Shown here: in pieces, positions 24,311 to 35,549 of the stretch
Numbering within the stretch: the first letter of the stretch is position 1
Layout: every line of letters begins with the position of its first letter
Assembly (NCBI GenBank): GCA_034687125.1
Contig: JAQGBZ010000003.1
Span: 124,001-188,000 of the forward strand
Source: Neelides folsomi
Taxonomy: Eukaryota; Arthropoda; Collembola; Neelipleona; Neelidae
Reading direction: 5' to 3'
DNA length: 64,000 nt
The notes under the pieces: model-generated
Told to the model about the DNA's origin: nothing
The model's database searches: none
Seen by the model: the letters and a program-made list of their open reading frames with translations, nothing else
Program-made: the position numbers and the translations under genes

Positions 24311-25115
24311 TTAGCCAGTAATGATAGATAACATAGCATTACAAAGACACTCAAGGAACATTGACATCAAATTGAAAACTAAAGTTAATCCATCTGGAAT
24401 AACCTTGTTATTATTTGAATGCGGTTTAATTGGCATTAAGGCATGCGTGTGAATATTTGGATTGTCTGCAGATATTAGAAATTCCCCAGTTTGTGAGTCC
24501 TCTTCGTTGTTAGTTACAGTTAAATTGGCATTTGTTGTCGCTGGCTTACGTTTGTCACCCTGGCCCTTTTGAATGCCACTGAAAGAATTCTGCAAATTGG
24601 GGAGAATATTCAACAAAGAAGACATTTGAAATTTATTTCCCATTTTGTCCTTTATGAATCCGCGTGCCAATTGTTCAGAGACCATTTTCTCCACTTTCAT
24701 CTTGAGAGGAAGATCCGAAGGGTTCGTTTTATTATTTTGTTCCAACTCTTCCAACTCAATTGCGACCGGTGAATTTAAGTCAATTGATGAATTTGAGGAA
24801 AGTTCCTCTTCCTCTTTACTTCCTTCAGATTGCATGCTCACGTATTTTTCATATCTTGCATTTTCATAAATTGATTTAAGGTCTCTGATTTTTTGGAAGA
24901 TAGAAAATTGAGGATTGGCTTCCGTTGGCCCCGCTGGTTGGACTATCTGAGACGTAGCGTTGACTTTGTCATCATCTAATGCTGGAGCACCATGAGCAAT
25001 TCCAATAACCTGACAAATTCACGAGTAAATTATTGATCGAGTAAAATGCTTTTGGCACTGCTAAATATAATAATCAAAATCTCACCATCAAGATCAGAAG
25101 TAATTTGAATTCCAT
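24311..25115 (-). CDS. Array member A: secreted protein with hydrophobic C-terminal E-C-L-C segment
   Basis: Exons 25115-25086 and 25009-24311 (phase 0), 242 residues, the largest of eight tandem relatives. The signal peptide is split by the intron (MEFKLLLILM | VIGIAHG), as in all members. The middle is long, polar and Ser/Glu/Lys-rich. The C-terminus is hydrophobic: L-T-L-V-F-N-L-M-S-M-F-L-E-C-L-C-N-A-M-L-S-I-I-T-G, ending the protein. Unrecognised family; the shared features are the intron inside the signal peptide and the acidic-C-x-C motif in a hydrophobic helix. AATAAA (24306-24311) overlaps the stop. Confidence 0.75.
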
Positions 25116-25921
25116 AATGCAACAGAGTTTGTGAGAAGGCTTGAGAATGAACCCGAATGGGTGAAAGAATGGTTGGGTTTGGAACACCTTTATGTTCAAT
25201 TCATTTCCAACCCTCCTGGCACTTCTTTATTTTTATGCTCACATTCCCAATGTGCATGTGATTTGTGAACTCGTGTCAATGTTAGAAAGAGAAAGTTTAA
25301 TTTCATGCTTATTAAAGGTTCGGGTAATTTAAGTTTGCAGTGAAATTGAAATTTTTATGTTTAAGGATCCTTTCCAATTCATTTACATAAATAAAGGTTT
25401 ATTAATTACATAATTATAATCAATGCTTATAAGTATAATTTATTGGACATTATAAATTGTTATTAATATTGTATTAACGAGGAAAAAGGTTAGGGTGTGT
25501 TTGTATGCATCATTTGATTACAAGAATGTTTTTATATTGGTTGTAATTTTTATCGATTTATTGTATTCATTTAATTAATCATTTAAGATTATTTTATGCT
25601 TTTATTACTCCGATCTCAGTTACTCATCAATTTTTCAAATTGGTTTTATAAATACATATCCACTTACACATTTTTCACTATTTAAAATATTTTTGATTGC
25701 TTACTTAAATATAAACAAATTAAATGGTAAACTAACCACATTATTATTTAGTTGATAAAACAAATCCTAAAATAATAATTTCATAAGAAAAATTAAATAA
25801 ATAAATTTAATAGTTGATTTGATGTAGCTCCAATTATGGATAAATGTTAATGAAATTAAGGAAAGATGAGGAAATGACGCTAATAAATGTTTTTTGTTAA
25901 ATAATATAATTTCAATGCACT
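25116..25921. other. Promoter side of array member A
   Basis: AT-rich; a CATAAAGGTG (minus strand, about 25190) could serve as TATA element. No gene seen. Confidence 0.4.
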
Positions 25922-25925
25922 TTTA

Positions 25926-26497
25926 TTACTTAATGAGCCCTAAAAGGGCTAGAAGAGTGGCAAGAAGACCATTAATATTCGAGGATGGGTTTAAACCTAA
26001 AAGTGCTGCTAACAAACTACAAACACAGTCGATGATGATGGTGACAAGGGAAATAAGAGCTCCGAGGACCTCGGTGTCTGTGAGAATTAAACTTAATTTT
26101 TCATTTGTCTGAGTCTGAACCGGTGATGATTCTCCGACTTCATTCTTATGAGCTCTCAATTTGTTAGCAATAGCCCTGGGTCTGGTCGACAAATCCCCGA
26201 GTTGGCTCGTCAATGCAGTTTGGATCAATTTGCTAATCAAGTCGGAGTTGACAACTTCCGCCCGTTCGGTCTTGACAATTTCCTTGGGTTGTTCAGCCAC
26301 TACTGGAGCCGCCTCCTTCACGGTCGCTCCAAGAGCCACAGCCAACATCTAAAAAGAAATATGAAGAACAAATTACCAATAATACTCTTTATATGGATCA
26401 ACTACATATTAGCGATAAATGTTGAGAATATCGCAGAATTTGCTAGCGATTGAAAAATTGAATAAATTACTGTTGAGAGAAGGACGAGTCTAAGCAT
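25926..26497 (-). CDS. Array member B: secreted protein with I-D-C-V-C hydrophobic tail
   Basis: Exons 26497-26471 and 26348-25926, 149 residues. Signal peptide split by the intron (MLRLVLLST | MLAVALGA). A Lys/Glu/Thr-rich middle is followed by A-L-I-S-L-V-T-I-I-I-D-C-V-C-S-L-L-A-A-L-L-G-L and a second Leu-rich stretch to the end. The two hydrophobic segments are separated by N-P-S-S-N. Orphan family, second gene of the array. AATAAA (25922-25927) overlaps the stop. A TATAAATTC on the minus strand near 26585 is a candidate TATA box. Confidence 0.75.
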
Positions 26498-27020
26498 TTT
26501 AACGAATATCTGGACGCGAATAAATAAATTTCTTTCCTCGAATGATCAACGGTTGACTGATTATACAGTGTGATTTCTCCCGAATTTATACTAGTCTAGC
26601 GGGAGGGTTTTAATTTTAGATGATAGACGCAGGCCGTTATATTTTGGAATTATATTTAGTAAATTTTAACAGCTACAGTTCAGTCGCCCCTCCAGTTGTC
26701 GAAGAATCTTTTATTCGACCTTATGATATTCTTAGTTTTTCTTGACGTATGGAACTATGAGAAAATTATACAGCTACGACATTTTTTGAAACACCTGCAT
26801 ACTAACAGTAAATTATATCGTATTTACCTAAATAAATAAAGCATATGCTTGTATGGTTGTATGAACGTACTTTTAAATATTGGCTATTATTTAAATTAAT
26901 TTACAAAGTCGGCCTATGTATTTCAATCATTATTTTCATGATATATATTATTTTTGGTAATTTGCATTTTGTGCATAAATCATTAAATATGTTAAATTAT
27001 TAAGAATTAATTTTTTCAAC
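26498..27020. other. Promoter side of array member B
   Basis: AT-rich, with the TATAAATT-like element near 26585. No gene recognised. Confidence 0.4.
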
Positions 27021-27021
27021 T

Positions 27022-27530
27022 TTATTTCGCTATTTCTTGTTGAAGGAGATTACATAAAAAGTCCAAATAATTAGAAGCAATTTCCAGAATAAATTCAATG
27101 CTAGCCTCAGTCGGATTTATCAAAACAGGGCCCAGAAGTTCACAAAAACAATTAATGAGAACTCCAAAGATGTCTGTGATTTCTTCAGCAATTTCTTCTC
27201 CAATGTCAACACATTCAGACAAATGAGTCAAAGATGCCAAAATGGATGAAGTTAGTGAGGTAATCAACCCGGATGGGTCAATCAACTTAGGAGAAAATCC
27301 CTTTACTTCTTTCCTTAAAGAAGGAAGGGAACTTCGGAGATATTCCATCTTATTGTCAGCCTCACGAACTCCGCAGTTTTTTCTTGCTGGAAAAGATCCA
27401 CCGCCCGTTATGAACCCCTAAACACAACAAATCATTTAATTCGAAAAACCAAAATTAAAGATGAAATTACATTCGCTTTTTAATTCTCATTTTTTCTTAC
27501 CACTAGAAGGAGAACCACCAGCGGACCCAT
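27022..27530 (-). CDS. Array member C: secreted protein with I-N-C-F-C segment
   Basis: Exons 27530-27501 and 27417-27022, 141 residues. Signal peptide split by the intron (MGPLVVLLLV | GFITGGG). The middle has one Cys near residue 30 (K-N-C-G-V) and another in S-E-C-V-D. Then D-I-F-G-V-L-I-N-C-F-C-E-L-L-G-P-V-L-I. The acidic position before C-x-C is Asn here, and a further amphipathic tail ends in L-C-N-L-L-Q-Q. AATAAA (27021-27026) overlaps the stop. Orphan family. Confidence 0.75.
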
Positions 27531-28214
27531 TTTGTACGTTTGTAAATAATTGAATTCTAATCATTGTCCTCAATAAGTAAAACAGCTTGAACCAAAATTC
27601 GTCAGGCAGTGAGTTTATTTTAAAATCTTTATTATTAAAACGAAGGTGAGCTTGAACTTGGATTGTGAAAGTGAGCTTGTCAAGGTGTACTTAATAACCT
27701 TTTTCATGACTTTCTCTTTTAAGGTTCTTTTCTAGTCGGATTCCCTTTGCCGTCAGCTTCCGCCTTTAAGTCTTTAATCCCTCGGGATTTTTTTCTAAAA
27801 GCTTCTTGTAGTTTTATTATAAGTATCCGAATATATGAAAAAAGCAAATACCAATGAAAAGATTATTGGCTATGACAAAATGAAAATACTTTAAAACGGT
27901 AAATGTTCATTTACCGATCTATGTTAAAATAAATGTATATACCTAAAACGAACTGATTCTGAATTTAACAAATTAGGGAATTTAAATAGAATATTGGCAG
28001 GATTTAAGCTTTTAATCAAATTACTTGATATCCTTCATTGTGTATGCTTGTAAGTTCGCTTTATGAGAAATGTGTTTGTAATTATTTGGTAATGACAATG
28101 ATTTATCTATCTAGATACATAATATCTGTATAATATGAAATTAGCTATGAATTATGTTATTATAACCAACTTAATTGACATTTTATTGATTTTAATTGAT
28201 ATTGATATATTCAT
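27531..28214. other. Intergenic within the array
   Basis: Promoter side of member C. No gene recognised. Confidence 0.4.
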
Positions 28215-28215
28215 T

Positions 28216-28804
28216 TTATTGATATTGTTTAGTTTGAGGTAAAAGTTCAAAAAGTTGAATTGCCATTGAACAAAAACAGTCAATAAGATTGTAAATGAGG
28301 AAACAAATGATGTAGATGATAGAAAGAAGACAAGAACAAATTTCTCCCAATCCTTTGGATCCTTTTTCCTTCATCTTCTCCATAATCGTGTGGAAGTTGA
28401 GGTCTGTGCTTTTCTTCATCCCATCTATCCCTCCCATCATCATGGCGATTTTCTCTGAGAGTCCCATCTCCCCAACCGCGTCTGTGTCCAGTGCAGCATT
28501 GAAAAGCTCTTCGATGGCTACTCGAACTTTCTCTGCCTGTAAACTCAAAGTATTCACCGGGGTTGTCGGAGAACTTAAAACTCCTCCAATCTACAAAATT
28601 AATAATATTTTAACCAATTATTTAATCAATTTTAAATGTTATCGTTCTCCATATTTAAAATTTGGTATTTTTAAACAAGAAAACAAGATTCAAGATTGAA
28701 CAAAAAGAAATTAATAATAAATAATATGTAATATTATAAAAAATTTGTATTTTATTGATTTTTACCAATACTGAGAATAAAATGAGTATTGGAGGATGAA
28801 ACAT
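28216..28804 (-). CDS. Array member D: secreted protein with I-D-C-F-C segment
   Basis: Exons 28804-28766 and 28590-28216, 137 residues. Signal peptide split by the intron (MFHPPILILFSVL | IGGVLSS). The middle is helical-looking, with Met/Glu/Lys runs. C-terminus: C-S-C-L-L-S-I-I-Y-I-I-C-F-L-I-Y-N-L-I-D-C-F-C-S-M-A, closest to members G and H, which share L-L-S-I-x-Y-x-I-x-x-L-I-Y. AATAAA (28215-28220) overlaps the stop. Links the short-motif members (A-C, F) to the G/H subgroup. Confidence 0.75.
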
Positions 28805-28895
28805 TCTTTCAAGAAGGATTGAAATGACTGAATGCTTAAAGGGAAAGGGTTAAAGGTTTACCCATCTTTTTAAGGTACTTTCCACTTTACTTTGA
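28805..28895. other. 5' flank of array member D
   Basis: Short promoter region; no feature recognised. Confidence 0.3.
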
Positions 28896-29192
28896 TTCAA
28901 TACCCTGCCTCTACAACAATACATTTTGAGGTGGACCATCCCCCAAGAACCAATCCTTACTAATGATTTTGTTAAAAATGTTAACATTAGGTACCTGTAT
29001 AGGGAAACTAAAAGTGAAATCCGAAGACTAATAGAAATAAAAAAAGTCATGTTCAATGCTCTGCCACACTACCATACTGACAATGAATACTTTAAAAAAG
29101 TAAGCAATATCTTTGGACAGCCCTTATTACCTGTAATTATAAAGTACATAGGAACTAACAAGTGCCATTATGAAGATATTAATGAATCATGA
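28896..29192 (+). other. Coding-like open frame on the opposite strand inside the array
   Basis: The frame is open from 28896 to a TGA at 29190-29192 (98 codons) with a natural-looking composition (for example L-Y-R-E-T-K-S-E-I-R-R-L and V-S-N-I-F-G-Q-P-L-L-P), unlike the low-complexity frames nearby. No ATG near its start and no clear splice acceptor. It could be a fragment of an old retroposed or transposon gene, or one exon of an unseen + strand gene. Not recognised. Confidence 0.3.
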
Positions 29193-29294
29193 ATGATGAA
29201 AATAAATTACTTTTTATGATAAAAGGACAAGTCAAGTAAAATAACTGCTGAAACAATAATTTATTAGGCTTTCAATTAAAATATTTATTTAATG

Positions 29295-29841
29295 TTAATC
29301 AAAATTGCTCCTTAATTTAATGCTATCAATAAGACATTGGAAAGCGTCACAAAAGGAGCTCATGAGAACGCAAGCGACTTGGCTGATTCCTTCAGCTACT
29401 TTGTTGATTGGATCCAAAATCCCTTTTTGTTTTTTAGGTTCGGTCTTAGTCGGTTGTGGAGTTTTTGCATATTCAAACTTTCCGATCACTTCCTTCACAT
29501 AAATATCTTTATTCTCCTTCAATTTATTCACTTCCTTTACTTCTTTCTCCTTCACTTGTTTAGTTACTTCCTTCACATACTCTTCTTTATTTTCTTTGAT
29601 TTCCTTTTCCCGTTTAACTCCCTTTGATTCCTTGTCTTCTTCGAGCAGATCGTCAATTGAGTTACTCATTGTAGGACCGGCGGAGACATGAGCCAGGATC
29701 TAAAAAGTAGTTAAATCTCAATTAAGTTATTTATTTAAGTTAGGCTGTGAGTGTAATTATTGGTATTTAATCATTTTGATGTGGAAAATAAAATATATGA
29801 AATCTTACAGCGACAACAATGATGAGCGACCACCAATTCAT
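29295..29841 (-). CDS. Array member E: secreted Lys/Glu-rich protein with divergent C-terminal segment
   Basis: Exons 29841-29809 and 29699-29295, 145 residues. Signal peptide split by the intron (MNWWSLIIVVA | ILAHVSAG). The middle is an unusual run of Lys-Glu-Val repeats (K-E-V-K-E-V-N-K-L-K-E) predicted to be a charged helix or coiled coil. The C-terminal segment is less hydrophobic: Q-V-A-C-V-L-M-S-S-F-C-D-A-F-Q-C-L-I-D, so the C-x-C motif is altered. Placed in the family by position, intron site and layout. AATAAA at 29284-29289, six bases after the stop. Confidence 0.65.
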
Positions 29842-30337
29842 TTTGGTTCTTATTTGGAGGGAACTTGGAGAGAAATGCCTCGTTTGGAATTGAGAATTGT
29901 AAATATAATCGAAAACGGCATTTCTATGAAGGGGAGTTGAATGAACTTACTGTATTTTTATATTTATTGGACCCTTGGATTACTTTCTGAATTCACAGTC
30001 TCCTTCCAAATAAGGATCAATCATAAACAGATACGGTACACACATTAGTGCTTTTAAGATAATTAATTTTATAAGGTTTTAATCAACCAATCTTATTTTT
30101 AAATTTAAGGATGTTTATCAATATGAAAAATGACGTTTTATCAGAAAAAAAAATAATTTGGGTCATTTAGAATGATAATGGTTTATTTTACAAATAACTT
30201 ATTCGGCCAATATTAATTTTTTTATTTATTTAAATTATATTCCATGCGCTTTTAATAGAGCTTAAAGTTTATATTTACAAATGAAATGAATGATACAAAA
30301 AAGTAATTGAAATCACTGTAGATCGTGATGCTGTATC
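29842..30337. other. Intergenic within the array
   Basis: Promoter side of member E and 3' flank of member F. Nothing recognised. Confidence 0.4.
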
Positions 30338-30828
30338 TTATTTCGGGGCTGCTTCCGGTTCAGCTGCAATTATTAGGCAAAGACAATCAATGAACGCTTC
30401 AATGAGTGCTGTAATGCTTGCAAGGATGGCTGGAACAATGTCAGTGATGTTGAAAGTTTCTTTGTTCTCAACGCTGTCCAGAAGGACGTTGACGAAATTA
30501 ATTTCCTTCTTTTCTCCATTCTTGATTTGAGACGCTGCGAGTTTGACCAAATCCAATTTCCCTCTTCCGTCATTTCCCAAAACGAAACTCAAAATTTTAT
30601 TCCACTTAGAATGGGCCTTTTCCACTTTTTCAATTTTCACATCTTGAATGTTTTCTGGGTCGTGGGATGTTTCTTCTTCAAGGAGTGGTGCGGAAGCAGC
30701 GAGCGTCAACTTAAAACAATACAATTAAAAATTTAAAAATATTAATTTAAATTAACAAATCAAGGTGTGGGTAAAATATGATTTAATACAAGTAGAGTGA
30801 GGATGAGGATTTGAAATGGAAAATTCAT
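30338..30828 (-). CDS. Array member F: secreted protein with I-D-C-L-C tail
   Basis: Exons 30828-30790 and 30709-30338, 136 residues. Signal peptide split by the intron (MNFPFQILILTLL | LTLAASA). The middle is polar, with G-N-D-G-R-G-K-L-D. C-terminus: I-V-P-A-I-L-A-S-I-T-A-L-I-E-A-F-I-D-C-L-C-L-I-I-A followed by a short A-E-P-E-A-A-P-K tail. Same layout as member B. No AATAAA directly at the stop. Confidence 0.72.
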
Positions 30829-31605
30829 GATTTGATTGGTAAAGACGCCGACTTCCGTGAACTTGAAATGAGCAAAGGGAAAAGAAAAATATAACAAGCT
30901 TCTACTTCAGAGAGGTTCATTTTTAGTTAAATATAGGAATCAACTTAAAACTTTAACGGTCATTTTGAAAGTCGGACCTTTGCATTTATATTTAACGAAG
31001 ACAATTCACCTTTTTGTCAAAGAAGAGCGAACAAAGGTGAAGGCGACAAAAGTGAAAGTTTTATTCTCTTTAACTTAAAGTCCATGTCCATTTGATTGTT
31101 TATTACCTTAAATAGATAATTTATCTGAATCAAAATACTGCAAATGTCACAATGTATTTATTTTAAAAGACGAATATACCGTTAAATACCAAACATTTTG
31201 GATAGCAGAAATACAATCTCAACTTTTTTCGCCTTTAGCAATTTAGTAATTAAGTATTTACTAGATAATTAACTAAAATATAAATGAAATGATAAATGTT
31301 ATAAGTAGAATTTTTTTATTTATTAATGTCAAAATGATTATAAATATGATGGCAAGAATCTTTACATGTCTGTATAATGCTTATTATTAATAAATCAAAA
31401 TGTCCATTTTTTCATTTTATTCTTTCACAATAGATATATTGGTATTATAACTTGTTGTTTATAAATGTTAAATTATGACATTAAAAAATTTCATTTTACA
31501 TCATAATATGATACTTATGGTATTAAATTAATGTTTAAATAAGTAAAATAATTAATACAGCAAACATAATACGATTGAAGTTAAAGGATATTCAATGGTT
31601 AACAT
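30829..31605. other. Intergenic within the array
   Basis: 5' flank of member F; an A-C-T-T-T-A-A-C-G-type motif near 30950 recalls the upstream regions of G and H. No gene. Confidence 0.35.
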
Positions 31606-32266
31606 TTAAAGAGATATTTTTAAAAAGTCGCATGATTCGATGAGTGTAAAAATAATGATGCAGAAACATTCGATAAGAGTATAAATGAGATAACAAATGG
31701 CGTAGAGAATACTGAGAAGAAGACAGCAAATTGCTTCCAAAATGTCATCGTTACTGAATTTCTCTCCCACCTTTTTCTTTCCAATGATTCCGTTGAAGAT
31801 GGAGGCGAAATTACCAGGTTTCGGAGGAGTCAAGCTTGGCTTTGATGGTTTCTCGAATGGAGATGTTCCTGAGATCGGAGGATTCTCCTGATAATTCATA
31901 CTCGGATTCGGATAATTTCCTGGTGGTTTTCCCAAGAGATTCCCAAGATTCATTCCTGGAGCAATGCCATCGAATGTTGCTGTGCCTTGTGGGCGGCCTC
32001 TTTGCTCTGAATTCAAATCAGTAAAATCTTTTGAAAATATTAATTTTGAATATCAATTGAATTCAGAGTCATAATTTGAATTTTAAATTAAATAAATAAA
32101 TACTCACGTTCTTCGGTGGCTGCCAAGGACAGGCTGGCCAGCTATATAAAAAAATAAAGCATTTACATTAAACGATATACCTAATTAAAATTAAAATTGA
32201 TTTAATTACTATTAGTGTATTAAAATTTTAATTTACAGCCAGCAGGAAAACAGTGACTCGGAACAT
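31606..32266 (-). CDS. Array member G: three-exon secreted protein with I-E-C-F-C segment
   Basis: Exons 32266-32237, 32141-32108 and 32006-31606, 154 residues. The signal peptide is spread over two exons (MFRVTVFLLA | LASLSLAATEE). The middle is Pro/Gly/Asn-rich (P-P-G-N-Y-P-N-P). C-terminus: I-C-C-L-L-L-S-I-L-Y-A-I-C-Y-L-I-Y-T-L-I-E-C-F-C-I-I-I-F, then S-C-D-F-L-K. Closely related to member H over coding and upstream DNA. An extra intron separates this pair from the two-exon members. Confidence 0.78.
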
Positions 32267-32358
32267 TTAGAAAAATTGTATTGAAACTTTATAGGTAAAA
32301 GCGGTAAAGTTGGGAAGCAGTGAGGTGAACTTGAACTTTTAACAAATGATAAAGAACC

Positions 32359-32370
32359 GGCCCTTTTATG
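32359..32370 (-). promoter_or_regulatory. TATA-like element of array member G
   Basis: Minus strand CATAAAAGGGCC, about 95 bases upstream of the ATG, identical in sequence and placement to that of member H. Confidence 0.55.
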
Positions 32371-32924
32371 CCTTGGAAGGGCTTAAAATATGGAAACGTT
32401 AATTATAGGAAAGGGAAAGTTGAAGTTTTGCGTTCTTGTAAGGTAGGTAGGTACCTTACGATTAGTTAAATTTTATGATTCATAAATGTCCCGCTACCTT
32501 AATAAGTTTAATTGTACTCATTCCCTGGTTAAATATTTCAAGTACCTCAAATCTCAAAAAAGTTCAAATATTTTATTGAACACATTTACATTAAGATTGG
32601 TGCTTATTATATAAAATGCATCATTAAGTCGAAATAATTAAATTAAATGATTAATTAATTAATGCCGAAATGATTATGATTTTATGAAATTTTAATATTT
32701 ATTTTATAATAGGTAAGTCAATATGTAATTCCTTAATTCTATTATTTTTATCAATATAATAATAATAATATGTATTATGGCTTATGACGTTATGATATAA
32801 AAATATCATGACAATAAAGAGATTTCAATTTATATCGTGAGCATTTTAATGAAAAATGTTTAAATAAAATATTTAATACCACAAACAAAAATGATTGAAA
32901 TTAAATGATTTCAATAGTTAATAT
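32371..32924. other. Intergenic between members G and H
   Basis: Includes a conserved upstream block of member G (to about 32420). The rest is AT-rich with no feature seen. Confidence 0.4.
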
Positions 32925-33579
32925 TTAACGAGATAACATTTTTAAAAAGTCGCATGATGCGATGAGGGAGAAAATAATTTCGCAGAAGACTTGAAGAAGC
33001 ACATAAATGAGATAAGAAATGGCGTAGAGAATACTGAGGAGGAGACAGCAAATACATCTCAAAACGTCATCGTCGTCGAATTTCTCTCCGGGTTTTTTCT
33101 TTCCTAGGATGCTAGAGAAGATTTCTGAGAAATCTTCAGGGTTCGGAGGAGCCATTTCTGGCTTCTGGAAAGTTGATGTTCCTGAGGTCGGGGGGTTCTC
33201 CTGATACTCCATATTAGGATTTGGATAACCTGGCGGTTTTGCTCCATTCAAGAGATTCCCGGCATTCCTTACTGTCCCTGTCCCATCGAATGTTGCCGTG
33301 GCTTGTGGTGTCCGTCTTTCTGAATTCAAATGAGTAAAAATTTTTGAGAAAATTAATTTTTAAATCCAATTTAATTCTGGATTATAATTATAATTTAAGA
33401 ATAAAATAACTCACGTTCTTCGGCGGCTGAGGACAAACTGACCAGCTATAAGAAAATAAAGTTTATTAAATGAGGCAATTAATTTGATAATCATAATTAA
33501 TGTATATTTATAAATTATTATTCATATTTTATTTAATTTCTAAATTTACAGCCAAGAGGAAAACGATGACGCGGTACAT
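32925..33579 (-). CDS. Array member H: three-exon secreted protein, recent paralog of G
   Basis: Exons 33579-33550, 33445-33415 and 33319-32925, 151 residues. Signal peptide over two exons (MYRVIVFLLA | LVSLSSAAEE). It shares with G the sites Y-Q-E-N-P-P-x-S-G-T-S, A-T-A-T-F-D-G and I-C-C-L-L-L-S-I-L-Y-A-I. The motif before the last Cys is L-Q-V-F-C, so the acidic residue and the first Cys of C-x-C are lost. Ends S-C-D-F-L-K-M-L-S-R. Orphan family. Confidence 0.78.
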
Positions 33580-33660
33580 TGTATTAAAACTTTAGACCCA
33601 AAGCGGTAAAGTTGAGAAATATAGAAGTGAACTTGAACTTTTAACAAATGATAAAGAACC

Positions 33661-33672
33661 GGCCCTTTTATG
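33661..33672 (-). promoter_or_regulatory. TATA-like element of array member H
   Basis: Minus strand CATAAAAGGGCC about 85 bases upstream of the ATG, within a block of over 100 bases (33605-33727) that is nearly repeated upstream of member G. Confidence 0.55.
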
Positions 33673-35549
33673 CCTTCGAATGGCTTAAAATACGGAAACG
33701 TTAATTTTAGGAAAGGGAAAGTTGAAGGTAAGCTTTCATGGCTTCCTACCTTAAATATTCTTAAATATTGATAAGTATAGGTATGTATATTTAATTGGAT
33801 CCATTCCTTTACTCAGAAATTTCAGGTACCTCAAACGGAAGTTCAAAGATATTAACGCTTTTTGAGATTTTAATCTTTTCGAAAATACTAATTCATGTAT
33901 GTGTATTATTATATCAACAATATTATATTTTATATCCAATCAGAGAATAGTGTATTGGTGAATATTTGATTACACCACAATTTCTGCATCAATAAAAATA
34001 ATGAATATGACATACAGATATATGTCACCCTTTGCTCGTAATTTATAACTTATAACAAAGAATTTCATATGGTATTTATAAATGTAAAGTACATAAAGTA
34101 TTCAATGCATAGATAAATAGCGAAACATTCTATGAGTTTCGAAGGCAAAGTTCCATATACTGGTACATATTATGCTTAAAGCAGGCGGAAATGCGTAAAA
34201 TTAAAAGAAAGCTGTTTTCATTGAATCCTTTGCCGCTTTCTTTGTCGAGGGAAGAAAAATCTTGATGTTTCAATTCATTTAATTGAATAATGAATGAAAG
34301 GAATTTGAATTGTCCAATTTGGTCCTTTAAGAATGAGAAGGAAGTTGATGTGAAAAGAGGAGTTTCCGTCCCTTCCATTCCCTCATGAGTTGGCAACCGA
34401 AGGGATTTTGGTTGATGCCCGAGGGCCAAAGAACCCAGCAGGTGGCCGAAACCGAAGGAACTCCGAACCTTCCAATGTCCCTATCTTCATCTATCTACAA
34501 TCATATCCAAAGATACACATCTCCCATATGAAATACCCCCTGTTTCTCTTGTATCTATTACGTATATGTATGTGTAAATGATCACACTATGAGTCCTACA
34601 GATAAGCACACAGATAAACCCTTATCAATATATTACATGTACCGTACAAATAAATACCTTATAAGTTTCTTTGTCTTTTCAAGACAAAGGAAATTTTGAC
34701 TTCAAGATTTAATTGTAATAAAATGAATTTTAACAATTTTCAAATTGTATAGAATTGTATTTTGTTTATTCACAGACACAGAGGAAGAGTTTACATACAA
34801 AACTTTGCATGTAAAAAATTCTAAAAAATAATCATTACTTTGTAATATCACGATTTCTCCTTAAAATATTAATTATTTTTTACATTAGCCTTTCACATTA
34901 CAAGTCATTGAGCATATCTCATTTCATGTATTTAATTTAAAATATTTATGTCTAATCGTACATTTACTAATGTCTAGTAGGAATACTCATTTGCAATGAA
35001 ACGTTCTTTTTCGAATACAATATTTAATTGACATTTGTAATCTATTATTTATAATTATCTAAATAACAAAATATTTTTTTATATTTTTATGAATGTTTTA
35101 CACCTTAAATTCATGTGATGATATTTTACGATATTAAAAACTAATTTAAATAAATTGATTTTTATAAACACTTTTTTATCAATGAGTAAAAGTAAATTAT
35201 ACAAAAAAGTGAATAATCTAATCTCGTTTGTTTGTTGAACACTTTGTATCATTTGTGGCTTGTTGATGTGAACGTTTTGATTCTTCAATTATTTTTCAGT
35301 TCTTTGAAGAATTTTCTTGAGCGATGGTCGATTGAAGTTAAAAAAGAGAATGATTGTGTATTAAATTAATTAATCTCAATTGAAGGGATTAAAGGAATAT
35401 TTTGATAATGTCTTCTTTGAGTTCTTTGAATGCTGAGAGAAGATTGTCGGCATTTAAAATATATATCGCTTCGAAGTTTCTAAATTGTTGTTTGATTGTG
35501 CCGGTAGAATTTAAAAATCAATTAAACGAAATATTTAAATTGTATTAAT
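33673..35549. other. Intergenic
   Basis: Outside the duplicated upstream block I see no supported gene. A 99-codon frame at 34130-34429 (-) overlaps one on the other strand and lacks splice context. A coding-like stretch on the minus strand at about 35390-35510 (F-R-N-F-E-A-I-Y-I-L-N-A-D) downstream of FBXL14 has no acceptor and may be 3' UTR. Confidence 0.4.

Noticed and set aside
24311-33579. Array genes as bacterial-style operon or prophage cluster
   Set aside because: Each gene has introns, its own promoter space and its own polyadenylation signal; the window is plainly eukaryotic.
34130-34429. 99-codon minus-strand frame
   Set aside because: No splice context, no domain, and a comparable frame on the other strand; likely chance.
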